From positions 308,592,781-308,656,780 of the forward strand of contig NC_059072.1 of the NCBI RefSeq assembly GCF_020497125.1: 64,000 nucleotides of DNA, given 5' to 3'. Position numbers and translations under genes: made by a program. Numbering within the stretch: the first letter of the stretch is position 1; every line of letters begins with the position of its first letter. Shown here in pieces: positions 10,999 to 21,192 of the stretch. Origin of the DNA: Mauremys mutica. Taxonomy: Eukaryota > Chordata > Testudines > Geoemydidae. Below the pieces are notes generated by a model, which was not told the DNA's origin, made no database searches, and saw only the letters and a program-made list of their open reading frames with translations.

Positions 10999-11382
10999 CT
11001 ACTTCTTGTTCAGCCAATTTCTCAGACAAACAAGTTTGTTTACTTTTGTAGGAGATAATGCTGCCTGCTTTTTTACAATATCACCTGAAAATGAGAACAG
11101 GCATTCACATGCCACTGTTGTAGCTGGCATTGCAAGATATTTATGTGCCAGATGCGGTAATGATTCATATCCCTTCGTGCTTTGTCCGCCATTCCAGAGG
11201 ACATGCATCCATGCTGATGATGGGTTCTGCTTGATACAATCCAAAGCAATGCGGACTGATGCACAGTCATTTTCATCATCTGAGTCAGATGCCACCAGCA
11301 GAAGGTTGATTTTCTTTTTTGCTGGTTTGGGTTCTGTAGTTTTGGAGTGTTGCTCTTTTAAGACTTCTGAAACACACTCCAC
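10999..11382 (-). pseudogene. hAT transposase C-terminus (left arm)
   Basis: A 127-residue open frame on the minus strand ends with ACECLFSFSGDIVKKQAALSP and CLRNWLNKK. This is the hAT C-terminal dimerisation domain (hATC), where the pattern C/RLFS..G is conserved. Upstream residues (EPKPAKKKINLLLVASDSDDE) form the basic/acidic linker usual before this domain. The catalytic core and the zinc finger are absent, so no active transposase can be made. Confidence 0.85.
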
Positions 11383-11699
11383 ACTTCATCCCTCTCAGAT
11401 TTTGAAAGGCACTTCAGATTCTTAAATGTTGGGGTCAAGTGCTGTAGCTATCTTTAGAAATCTCACATTGGTACCTTCTTTGCGTTTTGTCAAATCTGCA
11501 GTGAAAGTGTTCTTAAAATTAACAACATCTGCTGAGTCATCATCCAAGACTGCTATAACGTGAAATATATGGCAGAATGTGGATAAAACACAGAGCAGGA
11601 GACATATAATTCTCCCTCAAGGAGTTCAGTCACAAATTTAATTAATGCATTCTTTTTTTAATGAGTGTCATCACCATAGAAGCATGTCCTCTGGAATGG

Positions 11700-11895
11700 T
11701 GGCCAAAGCATGAAGGGGCATATGAATGTTTAGCATATCTGGCCTGTAAATACCTTGCAATACCCAGCTACAAAAGTGTCATGTGAATGCCTGTTCTCAC
11801 TTTCTGGTGACGTTGTAAATAAGAAGCATGCAGCATTATCTCCCGTAAATTTAAACAAACCTGTTTGTCTTAGAAATTGGCTGAACAAGAAGTAG
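11700..11895 (+). pseudogene. hAT transposase C-terminus (right arm, inverted copy)
   Basis: The plus strand from 'ggccaaagcatgaaggggca' to 'ctgaacaagaagtag' is an inverted copy of the C-terminal domain found at 10,999-11,382. It reads as the hATC block with CECLFSLSGDVVNKK-type residues and terminates with LNKK and a TAG at 11,893-11,895. It is independently diverged from the left arm. Confidence 0.78.
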
Positions 11896-12291
11896 GACTG
11901 AGCAAGCTCTAAAGTTTTACATTGTTTTGTTTTTGAGTGCAGTTATGCAACAAAAAAAATCTACATTTATAAGTTGCACTTTCACAATAAAGAGATTGCA
12001 ATACCATACTTGTATGAGGTGAATTGAAAAATACTATTTTATCAGTTTTACAGTGAAAATATTTGTAATAAAAATAATATAAAGTGATCATTGTACACTT
12101 TGTATTCTGTGTTGTAATTTAAATCAATATATTTGCAAATGTAGGAAAACATCCAAAATATTTAATAAATTTCAATTGGTATTCTGTTGTTTAACAGTGC
12201 AATTAAAATGCAATTAATCGCAATTTTAAAAATCATGGTTAATTTTTTCGAGTTAATGGTGTGAGTTAACTGTGATTAATTGACAGCCCTA

Positions 12292-14207
12292 CTTTCTACC
12301 TCTAGTCAAGTGTTATATGAGCTTTAGCAGTAGATGAAGACAAATTTTTTCTCCTCTGATACTGAAGTCTTTTCTTGGGAGGTTTCAAGGCCTTTTGCTG
12401 GTAATAATATGGTGAGGTTGATCTTTGTCTGGAAAAGATTAGAGGTCTAACTTGTTTCCTTTTCGGTGCTGAAGTATAGCGACTTAGAGATTAAAGTATT
12501 GCTCTAGAGTAGAGCGGGCGAAGAGAGATAATTTTGTTTAGTGGAAGCTGTTTAGTAGGGTGAAAGAAACAAGCTTTCAAGCTTGCACAGAGCTCTTCAG
12601 GTCTGGGAAAGGTACTCAGAGTCACAGCTAATACAAGGTGGATCAGATGCCATATGGAGTTAACATGTTGCGAGAAACCATTGAAGGTGGAGTGGGCAGT
12701 TAACATCTCTTCAGTAACAGGACAAAGAAGGGTTAGTGGGTTATAGATTGTTGCAATGAATCATAAATCCATGTCTTTGAGTTTGGTTTTTAGTGTCTAA
12801 CAAAGTTATGAATTTAAGCTCCAAGGCTTATTTTTTGAAGGTGGTGTGTGTTTCCTTTAGGGACAAGGATATAAGGCTAAGGTGGAGGAATCCAGGGAGT
12901 TTGTGCCTTGCTTGATTCATAGCTCTTACAGTGAAAAGAAGAACATCCTGATTCTCTGGCTCCCACTCATGAATTAACCCAGGGGAGTGGTAACTGTGGG
13001 AGAAGGACTTCTGCTATTTCCTGCTGAAGAAGATACAGAAGACTACACTTCCTCCAGAGGGAGGGGCTGATCTCTGAAGAGTTGAAGAGTGTTGAGGAGA
13101 CCTAGACAATCTTCCATGTGATATGGTTATCAATGTCCATGATGACTGATGCAGTGAAATCTTCAGTATTGGGTCCCTAGGTTCCAGTACTGATAAAGGT
13201 TTTGTAGGTGCCCATAAGGGTGCCATGTCAAGAAGGGAGGATTCTGATTCCAGTGATTAGTTAAATCTGTAGATATTTTAAACATAGTGGGAGCTGAGAT
13301 TGCTTGTACCAAAGGAGTTGATAACAGGGAAGATAGTAATGGAAGTATTAGTACTATAGAGGTCAGTCTGGATAAAGTTCTTGTTTCTAGTTCTGATGCC
13401 AAAATGTAACAGATGGTAACCATGTTAGTATCAGTGTAGAAAGGTTGACAGTGGCAACCAAGTTCAAATGGGACATTGCTGGTGACGAAGAGAGTGCATC
13501 ATGGGAAAAGTAGAACTGCAGTTCAGGTCAGGCTTGGGAGGAGGAACTGTGGCCAAGTCAGAAATATGATAACTCTTCAACTTCCTCTTAGCACCAAGAA
13601 AGGTAATTAGTGCTCTCATCTACCATGGACATCAGGAGCAACTGAGTGACCCATTGAGGTCCATACTACACAATCACTACCTCTACCCAAAGTGTGGGAC
13701 CTTTTGGCAGCCATGGAGTCTTGAGTAGTAGAGATAACAACTCTGGTTACCAGAGGACTGGCCAAATATAGTTTGTGAACAGCTGAGCCACCCTTCAACA
13801 CATAGTTCTTTGAGTCAGACACACCCTTTATAGAACATTCTAGTAAAAATAACTTTGTCTCAGGCTTTCTGCATCTGTTTGGGGAGCAATCTACAGATGG
13901 AGTATTATCAAGAATTTGGCCTTCTCCAAGGCAAAAAAAAAAAGGGCATTTAGAATACCCATTGTTCCAGCGGCATTGCTGTCTTACATAAAAGGCAGGA
14001 CTTAAACCATGTATACTTTGCTTCAGTGATGAAGCCAATCTCTCAGTACTGAGGGTCCTAGGAATTTCCAGTGTTATCTATGTTTTTTTATTGCCAGTGG
14101 GCTAAGAAAAACAGTATAGAATACTAACTAATTCTAACACTGACCTAACACTAATCCTAAATGTAACAGGCAGATGCAATTCTATGTGGTTGTCACAGGT
14201 GAGTGGG
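12292..14207 (-). pseudogene. DIRS gag-like and leader region, decayed
   Basis: This block lies upstream of the reverse transcriptase in element order, where gag is expected. Minus-strand frames at 13,616-14,038 (140 residues) and 13,163-13,423 (86 residues) are open but I do not recognise domains in them; segments such as STDLTNHWNQNPP are suggestive only. A SINE-like repeat occupies 12,530-12,880. The gag assignment is by position and is inference. Confidence 0.45.
12530..12880. repeat. SINE-like turtle repeat, long form
   Basis: The sequence 'aacaagctttcaagcttgca' followed by 'cagagctcttcaggtctggg' matches the internal part of the repeat at 29,478-29,605 ('gacaagcttttgagtttcac'). I recognise the longer downstream part ('gtctaacaaagttatgaatt') from turtle genomes. 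It inserted into the DIRS gag-like region. The family head with possible tRNA-like promoter boxes is missing here. Confidence 0.6.
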
Positions 14208-14440
14208 GGAGGTTTAGTTTGGATGTTAGGAAAATCTTTTTCACTAGGAGGGTGGTGAAGCACTAGAATGGGTTACCTAGGGAGGTGGTGGAATCTCCTT
14301 CCTTAGAGGTTTTTAAGGTCAGGCTTGACAAAGCCCTGGCTGGGATGATTTAGTTGGGCATTGGTCCTGCTTTGAGCAGGGGGTTGGACTAGATGACTTC
14401 CTGAGGTCCTTTCCAACCCTGAGATTCTATGATTCTATAA
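14208..14440 (+). mobile_element. CR1 LINE 3' end
   Basis: The plus strand reads 'tggtgaagcactagaatggg', then 'gaggtggtggaatctccttc', and ends GAGATTCTATGATTCTATAA, the CR1 3' terminal repeat. The copy is truncated to 233 bp. It separates the DIRS 5' terminal region from the gag-like region. Its high identity to the tail at 63,590-63,813 suggests the same subfamily. Confidence 0.92.
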
Positions 14441-14640
14441 GACAGAACTGAGAAGCAGTTTGGCCCATTCTGCCCTTTATTCCCTTGGTGATGAGGCGGG
14501 GGCAAGGGCATAGAGGCCACATGAATGATCCCAACAGACACTGCTAGCCAAGAAAATCCAGAGTCATGTGAATGGGGTGCATGTGCACCTATAGTGGGAT
14601 CCACAGGAATAAATACTTGATGAACCATATATGCACATAT
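14441..14640 (-). repeat. DIRS 5' terminal region
   Basis: On the minus strand this reads a hairpin-like 'gttcatcaagtatttattcc' motif, then CCACTATAGGTGCACATGC and a downstream 'gaataaagggcagaatgggc' block. I recognise this layout from turtle DIRS termini, which act as the element promoter and carry the split repeats. The counterpart at the other end of the element (about 5,590-5,690) contains a similar 'attcttcaaggtgttttgtcc' motif. The match is by eye and memory. Confidence 0.55.
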
Positions 14641-15263
14641 GTGCTTGCTGTGATGTTAGCACTGAAGTCAGCTGGCCTGTCTCTTCCCTCTCATGTACAT
14701 GTCCCTGTCCTGTAATACTACTGTCTCTTGCTTTTCCATATTAGAACCCTTGTAGGGGTAGAAATAGTGATATCTTGCCTGTATTAGGTATTAGTGCTTT
14801 TTTGCCGGGAGCTGGTTGTTTTGATTATTGCTTGAGACAGACTTTTAAAATTTAAATGCAAAGTAATCAATTTAAGTCTTAAAAAAAAAAAGTTTGTCCC
14901 AAGCAGGTGTTAGAGCAGCCAGCTCTTGATGTAAAAATCCTAAGGACTAGGACCAGCATCACAGTGATATCTATAAAGCTCCCTGTATAAGGAATCTATT
15001 ATGGAGGAGCAGGAAACAGAGACACTAGTGCTGATGCTAGTAGAAAGGGAGAATGGCACAGGCGGAGATTGGGGCATTGGCCCCCAAAACTCTATACTGG
15101 TCCTGGCGTGGGCAGCAAGAGACTCATGTTGGCAACAGAGTGCCCTATCTGTGCTGGGGCTCCGGCCACTGCAGTCACTTTGCCAGGGGCTGTTTTGGAG
15201 GGGGCATTGTTTTCAGAGAAAAGGGGAGGGCAGGAGGCAGCTGTGGGAGCTTTTATTGCAGCG
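14641..15263. other. Intergenic, no recognised feature
   Basis: This stretch contains a poly-A run near 14,881 and GC-rich sequence after 15,050. The overlapping ORFs at 15,001-15,312 end inside the following hAT element and look compositional. No gene is supported. Confidence 0.45.
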
Positions 15264-15271
15264 CTCTAGAG

Positions 15272-16357
15272 CAGTGGTCTCCAACCTTTTTACGCACAAG
15301 ATCACTTTTTGAATTTAAGTGCAATCTAGGATCTACCCCACCACTTCCCCAATGCTCCACCCTGCTCACTCCATCCCCCCTTCCTCTGTTGCTCGCTCTC
15401 CCCCCAACACTCACTTGGAAGGGTGAAGGGGTGCAGGTTCTGGGCTGAGGGGTTCGGAGTTTGGGAGGGAGCTCCAGAATGAGCCTGGGGCAGAATGTTG
15501 GGGTGCAGGAGGGGGCTCCGGGCTGGGGCAGAATGTTGGGGTGCAGGAGGGGGCTCCGGGCTGGGGCAGGAGGTTGGGGTGTAGGAGGGGGTACAGGATG
15601 CTGGATCCAGGAGGTAGCTCAGGGCTGGGGTAGGGGGTTGGGGTGCAGGAGGGGGTTAAGGGTGCTGGCTCTAGGAGGGGCTCAGGGCTGGGGATTGGGA
15701 TGCGGGAGGTTTGAGGGCTCCATCTGGGCGGCACTTACTTTGGGTGGCTCCCAGTCAGCGGTGCAGTGGGGCTAAGGCAGGCTCCCTGCCTGCTATGGCA
15801 CCACGCCACTCCCAGAAACAGCCAGCACACCCCTGCAGGCCTTCGCGGGGGAAGTTGGCTCCATGCGCTGCCCCTTCCCTGCAGGCATTGCCGCTGCAGC
15901 ACCCATTGGCTGCAGTTCCCTGTTCCTGGCCAATGGGAGCTGCGGGGGCGGTGCTTGCAGGCAGGAGCAGCGCGCGGAGACCCCTGCTCTTCCCCCCCTC
16001 CACGGCCCGCAGGGGCATGCTGGCTGTTTCCGGGAATGGCGTGGGTCCAGGGCAGGCAGGGAGCTTGCCTTAGCTGTGCTGCACCATCAGACTTTTAGTC
16101 AGGAGTGCTGCCAGCTTTTTTGGCGCCCCAGGTGGCAGAAGGTTCCACCCCCGACAGAGGTGGCGGACGGTCCCGCCCCCAAAATACCGACGACGACCGG
16201 GGCGGCCGACGCTTCCCAAATGTTAGTGCCTTAGGCGACTGCCTAGGTCGCCTAATGAGTTGTGGCGGCCCTGCTTTTAGTGGCCGGAGATCGCAATCGA
16301 CTGTCAGAGGCTCCAGAATCGACTAGTCAATCGTGATCTACCGGTTGGTGACCACTG
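15272..16357. mobile_element. hAT non-autonomous element with internal minisatellite
   Basis: The termini CAGTGGTCTCCAACC and, reversed, CAGTGGTCACCAACC are flanked by a perfect 8-bp duplication CTCTAGAG (15,264-15,271 and 16,358-16,365). Inside, about 15,440-15,720 is a degenerate tandem array of a 'ggggtgcaggagggggctcc' unit of roughly 35-50 bp. A second, nested hAT relic lies around 16,100-16,280, whose right end reversed begins CAGGGCCGCCACAACTCATT. No transposase is present; the ORFs inside are GC artefacts. Confidence 0.93.
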
Positions 16358-16365
16358 CTCTAGAG

Positions 16366-17284
16366 CCTGCCAGAAGCACTCCCTCCTTGGCAGTGATGCG
16401 CATGGGATCTGCCCACTGCAGCAGAGTCCCATCAGTGGCTGGCAGAAGGGGAGGGCAGTCAGGTCTCCAGGGGCTCCCTCCCCCACCTAGGCACTCCTGC
16501 TCCCCTGCATCCCAAAGTACTGCTCAGAACACAGCTGGGTGAACTCAGGGACGTATGGGGGTGAAGTGTGTCCAAAGGTGGGTGAAGCTCCTCCAGGCTT
16601 GTGACCATCAGGGACTCCTCTCCCCCAATCACTCACTGTCTGATTAGGGAACGGAGCTGGTCACCCTCACCTTGGGTGCAAGTGCCCGCCCCCAACAGTG
16701 TTTTGCTGGTTTTCTCTTCTTGTGAATTCCAAGTAGAGTTTCATCTGAATTTATGTACATATAGCATACAAAATGAGATTTTTTTTAATTAGCAGTTTAT
16801 CACTTCTGTGAACATTGTTTCTTCTTGCAATAAATACAGCATTGCCTGTGCTCTGAAGTTTGGGAGGAACCAACATTCAGTGAAAGTAAGACAGATGTAT
16901 AAATGAAGCATGCACACAATCAGCTGAAGCATAGCTGGAGTTTGGGGAGGGAAAAAAAGAATCACATCAAAGTGACACTCTGGCAAGAGTTGCATGTAAA
17001 AGGCACTGATGAAACATTGAATTTTCCGTTAAGTGCTTCCTGTCTCACATAGCACACCACACCACATAGCCAAGCGTGATATTTTTATATAATATACAAA
17101 CAACAGTCATGGATCACAAAGGGAGCAATTACTTTTGAGTGAGAGTTGAACATCCTAGTTCAACTTATTCAGTAAACACTAATGTAAAATGTTGAAATTA
17201 ACCTTTTAAAGTTTTAACTTAGAATAAAATAAATTAATGGACCTATCTAAAACCGAGACAAGTTAAAATGGACATTCAGAAGTT
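16366..17284. other. Intergenic, no recognised feature
   Basis: The region passes from moderately GC-rich (16,366-16,720) to AT-rich sequence. No conserved open frame, tandem array or terminal repeat is visible. Confidence 0.45.
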
Positions 17285-18445
17285 TTTTCTGACAGTGACT
17301 CTTGCACCGTCGGTGGCTAATTCACTGCAGGATTTTACAACACCTCCAGACCGGGCCCAGACACTGCCTGCCTCAGGTTGTTACCCGCACAAATTCTCTG
17401 TCGCTTTAGGACATACCATCTCTACCTAGTTCCTAGGGCTCAGGGCTTCCACCTCTACCTAGTTCCTAGGGAACAAGGCATAACCTGGTACATTTGGACA
17501 CCTCCACGCTTTCCCAGTTCCTCGGGCTCCAGGTGAAAGGCACCTAACTTTACCCCTCCGTGGGCTCCGGGCTCCAGGTAAACACCCATTCCCTGTGGAC
17601 TCAGAGCAAACACCCATTCACTGCGGACTCAGAGCTTAATCTTTTGTGGGTTTACAGGGTCTTTTATCAGTGATATCCTACTTACCATCTATTTATTAAC
17701 AATCACTAAAACAATGCACACGCTACACATGCAATAAGTACATCTCCCAATAAGACATGAACTTTTCTTGATGGCCAGTCAGGATCAGGTCGTATTGGGG
17801 GGACTCTAGTTTCTGCCTGGTGTCATTGGCTGAGTCTTGCGGTCTGGCAACTCTGATCTTTGGGCTGTGTCCTGGAGTTGGTTCCCAAAGAACTTCCTTT
17901 TTGACCCCAGTTTATATAGTGAAACTTGAGTCCTGCTTAGCTGCACCTTAACCAATCATTTTACTAAAATTTTACTAACCAGTCCTAACATATTATAACA
18001 AAATTATCTAACCTAATCATCCCATCACCGTAATTAATACACACATAGCAAAATTAATTATGTAACAGTCAGAAACAATCAAAGAAGCAGACAGAGATCA
18101 TAAAGACAAACAATAGAGAACTGGGGACCATAAAGATAAAACAATAAAGAAATGAGGATTTCACATTTCTATTGTTAAATGATTTCTTGCCAGACAGAAT
18201 GCTATCAAACTAGTAAGTTTTCTTTAACCATCTTAAGATTTGTTTCTTTATCTGGTGATAGTGGGTGCTATTAGCACAGGATTGCCTTCTTAACAGCTTG
18301 ATATTATATTGCTTTAATGTAGTTTAGATGGAATGTGAGGATGTGACTTCCTGCTTCTTAGCTCTCAATATGGGTGAAGACAAAGGCCTTAGGCCTTACA
18401 ATATGGCTACAGGAAAAGGCCGTATCCTTACAGGGTCTGGACACC
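17285..18445 (-). repeat. LTR-like repeat, probable endogenous retrovirus fragment
   Basis: I recognise the segment from about 17,640 to 18,440 as a common turtle LTR-type repeat. Read on the minus strand it has a TATA-like box (CACTATATAAACTGGGG) near 17,910-17,930. Two short direct tandem repeats lie at its left: a 33-bp-spaced CTACCTAGTTCCTAGGG pair (17,420 and 17,453) and a perfect-register 28-bp pair at 17,580-17,607 and 17,608-17,635. Its termini and target duplication could not be defined, and no coding sequence is attached. Confidence 0.5.
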
Positions 18446-18533
18446 TTAGCATTGCAAGTAGAGCAAAAGGATCTTGAATGTTTGCATGCAGTGAGTACAG
18501 GTTCTCTCAGCATAGATACAGCTGAAGTATGAT

Positions 18534-20682
18534 GTGAGAAGTGTAACTTTTCCTACAGATCTTGGAGACAAAAGCAGTGGGCCTAATCAACCACATCTGC
18601 CTGATTTTCCAAGGAGAATGTTTGGGAAACACAGTCATTCTTTTCCAGTTTTCCATTACAACAAATTTCCTTGGGTTGAATATTCTGTTCAACAAGATGC
18701 TGTATTCTGCTTTCCCTGCTATCACTTCCACTCTGAAACAGCCTATGTGGATGACACCTTAATCAAAAATGGTGTGGGGGATTGGATGACAGTCTCTGAA
18801 AAATTGTCCAAACATACTGTTTCCAAGGTTCATGTGAAATGTATGGAAAAGTGGCAATGCTTCAAACATAGCAAAGAAACTGGATCAGTAGCAGTGAAGC
18901 TTTCAGCAAGTCATAAAAGTACCAATGAGAGAAACTGGGATTACCTTACTAAGGTTTGTGATATTGTCAAATTACTTTCAAAATTTGGTTTACCATTTCA
19001 AGGGCACGATCAGGGAAAGGAATCTAAATTGAAAGAGAATTTCCATGAATGTTGTGATTTCTTTTCAAAGTATGATGAAACTTTAAAGAAACTGCAGGCA
19101 AGTTATTTTAATTACACAAGCCCTGAATTTCAAAATAAAGTACTGCAGATGTGTGCAGATTTGTTTTGCAAATAAAAACTGTACAGGCAGTGAAAAAGAC
19201 CCTTATTTATTTATTTATTTTTCTGTAATTGTGGATGAGGCCAGGTCATTTAAGACAGAGCAGCTTCCAGTTTGTATCAGATACTCAGAAAACCTAGAGA
19301 TTAAAGAAAGGCTCCTGTGCTTCATCAATTGCTTTTCTTCCTGAAATGCAAATAGCATTTATACTGCCATAAAGACAGCTTTGAAGTGGATTGCAGAATG
19401 TGCCGATAGTTGCTCAGTCTTATGATGGTGCTTCTGTGATGTCAGGACACACTGCTGGGGTTCAGCAGTGAATGAAAAAAGACCATCTGTTTGCAGTGTA
19501 TGTATATTGCATGGCACACAAATTCCACCGTGTCCTCGTGGAGTGCTGTAAAGTAAATTGTAGTGCTGTGGGCTTTCTAACTGTACTTGAGAAATTGTAT
19601 TCAGTCTTTGTGGAACCAACCAATCATCAGATGTTTCTTGACATGCAGACAACTTTGGGTCTCAAGCAACAAGAGATTGTGCAGCCCACTGATATGCATT
19701 GGGCATGTAAGTGAAGAAGTGTGCTTGTAGTAAAAACGCAATACACTGCCATCATGCAGTGTCTAAAAGATCTGAGTGAACAAGGAAAAAAGTGGTCTGT
19801 AGAGGCAAATGGCCTTTATCATCACATAACTAGAGTTTCATTCATTGCATGCTTGATTATTTGTCAATATTTTATGAAAGTTGTTCATGTTGCTCACAAA
19901 GGACTTCAAGGCATCAATACCACACTTTCAAAAGCTCCCCTATCATAGAGAAAATGAAAGTGTACTTTGAGAAATGCAGATGTGAAGAAGGCTGGAAAGA
20001 TATGTGGAAAGAATTTACAGAATTCTGTCAAGACCATAACGTTGCAGTACCAGATGAAGACACACTTCACTCACCAAAAAGAAAAAAGTAATAAAAGCCT
20101 CGGCAGCTCTTACAGACTTCATTGTCCCAATAACTTTGGGTCAAAGAGAGTGTGTAGAAGAAGCAACAAATGTATCTGAAATGCCCAAGATGGTAACTGC
20201 ATCTGGAAAAAAACAGGTGGCATCAGCAGTTGAACCTTCCTGGTTTGAATGGCATAATTGCAGAGTTAGAGAGACGATTCTCAAAAGAATCAATGGAAAT
20301 TGCTGAAGCATGTGGCTCACTCTTAAGTTGTGACAAAAATGGCATTCATCCACTCATGCAGAAATATGCAGACCTACTCAACATAAATCTTCACCTTGCA
20401 GCTGGAGAAATGGACATTTTTACCAGTACGGAATCTCCTGTTACCTTTCAAAGAGTTCAAGAAGAAATGTCTCAGATTATGTACCAAAACTATTACAAAC
20501 TCATTGTTAGCTCTCACATTGCCAGTCAGGATGGCCACATCAGAACAAATCTTGTCTGCAATGAGACAGATTAGAAACTGGTAGGTGAAGAAAGATTTTC
20601 TTCACTGGTTCTTCTTCACATAGAAGCTGATTTAACTGCAAAGCTGATTCCAGAGAATATTGTAGACATTTACACTAACTGA
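18534..20682 (+). pseudogene. ZMYM1-like hAT transposase, broken
   Basis: The first 213-residue frame (18,534-19,175) has LPDFPRRMFGKHSHSF and WVEYSVQQDAVFCFPCYHF, a TTF-type zinc finger as in ZMYM1/ZMYM5-like hAT proteins, then the start of the DUF4371 region. The catalytic core continues in other frames: VDEARSFKTEQLPVC at about 19,225, AHKFHRVLVECCKV near 19,520 and VQPTDMHWACK near 19,685. The hATC tail with LHIEADLTAKLIPENIVDIY ends at a TGA at 20,680-20,682. Reading the whole needs several frame changes and passes stops near 19,174, 19,343 and 19,712. Such proteins bind transposon ends and excise the element. Host ZMYM genes derive from this group, but the fragmentation and lack of visible exon boundaries favour a dead transposon. 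Confidence 0.85.
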
Positions 20683-21190
20683 AGGGAAAGACGATTGCAT
20701 CTGCATTAAGGTAAATACAGTATTTCTATATTAAGACACTGTTTATGTAGCTCTGAAACCAGAGACATGATTCATAGTTACATGAAAGTGTTCAGTTCTG
20801 TTTATTCAAGAATTTGTTTTTCTGCTAATGTTGATTTTATAGCGGGTAAAGTTGTCAAATAATTAAACTAAAATAAAAAATGAATGATGATTAAATAATG
20901 AACTTAAACTATATTTGATTTCAAGTACAATGTAATTTCAGTACTACTAACAATCGGTAAATCCGGAAGTTAGACCTATACCTATTATTAATAGTATTTA
21001 GCCCTCCTAATCCCCCGAATATAGAAGTCAAACTATGCCTATAGGGAATGGGTACACTAGCTGATTTCTGTGCAACTAACTCCAAATGCTGATATCACAA
21101 CATATACATCTGAGGAAGGGGTTTCCTTGAGATCATCAATGAAACAGATGTAGCCCTTTTTGGCCTCTCAGCTTTTTTACATAATAGGCA
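20683..21190. other. Sequence downstream of hAT relic
   Basis: AT-rich sequence without an open frame. It may include the untranslated 3' part and right terminus of the preceding hAT element, but I could not find a terminal inverted repeat with an 8-bp duplication. Confidence 0.4.
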
Positions 21191-21192
21191 TA

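Larger units (their letters stand above)
10637..12291. mobile_element. hAT element with long inverted arms
   Basis: The termini TAGGGCTGTCAA...TTGACAGCCCTA are inverted repeats flanked by CTTTCTAA (10,629-10,636) and CTTTCTAC (12,292-12,299), an 8-bp duplication with one mismatch. The outer ~600 bp on each side (about 10,637-11,225 and 11,683-12,291) are reverse complements of each other, including the last ~50 codons of a hAT transposase on each arm. The ~450-bp centre (11,226-11,682) holds further transposase sequence in minus orientation only. I recall the same folded arrangement in other turtle copies, so it may be a property of the family rather than a local rearrangement. Confidence 0.9.
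5441..14640 (-). mobile_element. DIRS-type tyrosine-recombinase retrotransposon, fragmented
   Basis: Read on the minus strand, separate blocks give in order: a 5' terminal region (14,640-14,441), a gag-like region (about 14,050-12,300), reverse transcriptase (10,628-9,772), RNase H and its flanks (9,094-8,056), tyrosine recombinase (7,160-5,690) and a 3' tail. Gag, RT/RNase H, recombinase is the order of vertebrate DIRS elements. The terminal block contains a promoter-like leader with a GCACATGCACC motif that I recognise from turtle DIRS termini. Six later insertions interrupt it: CR1 (14,208-14,440), a SINE-like repeat (12,530-12,880), hAT (10,637-12,291), hAT (9,103-9,763), hAT-like (7,165-8,055) and CR1 (6,370-6,715). 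Frames are broken throughout. Split direct repeats were not resolved. Confidence 0.82.

Noticed and set aside
12491..12706. Minus-strand ORF of 71 codons first taken as DIRS gag
   Set aside because: Most of it lies in the SINE-like repeat also represented at 29.5 kb, so it is not element coding sequence.
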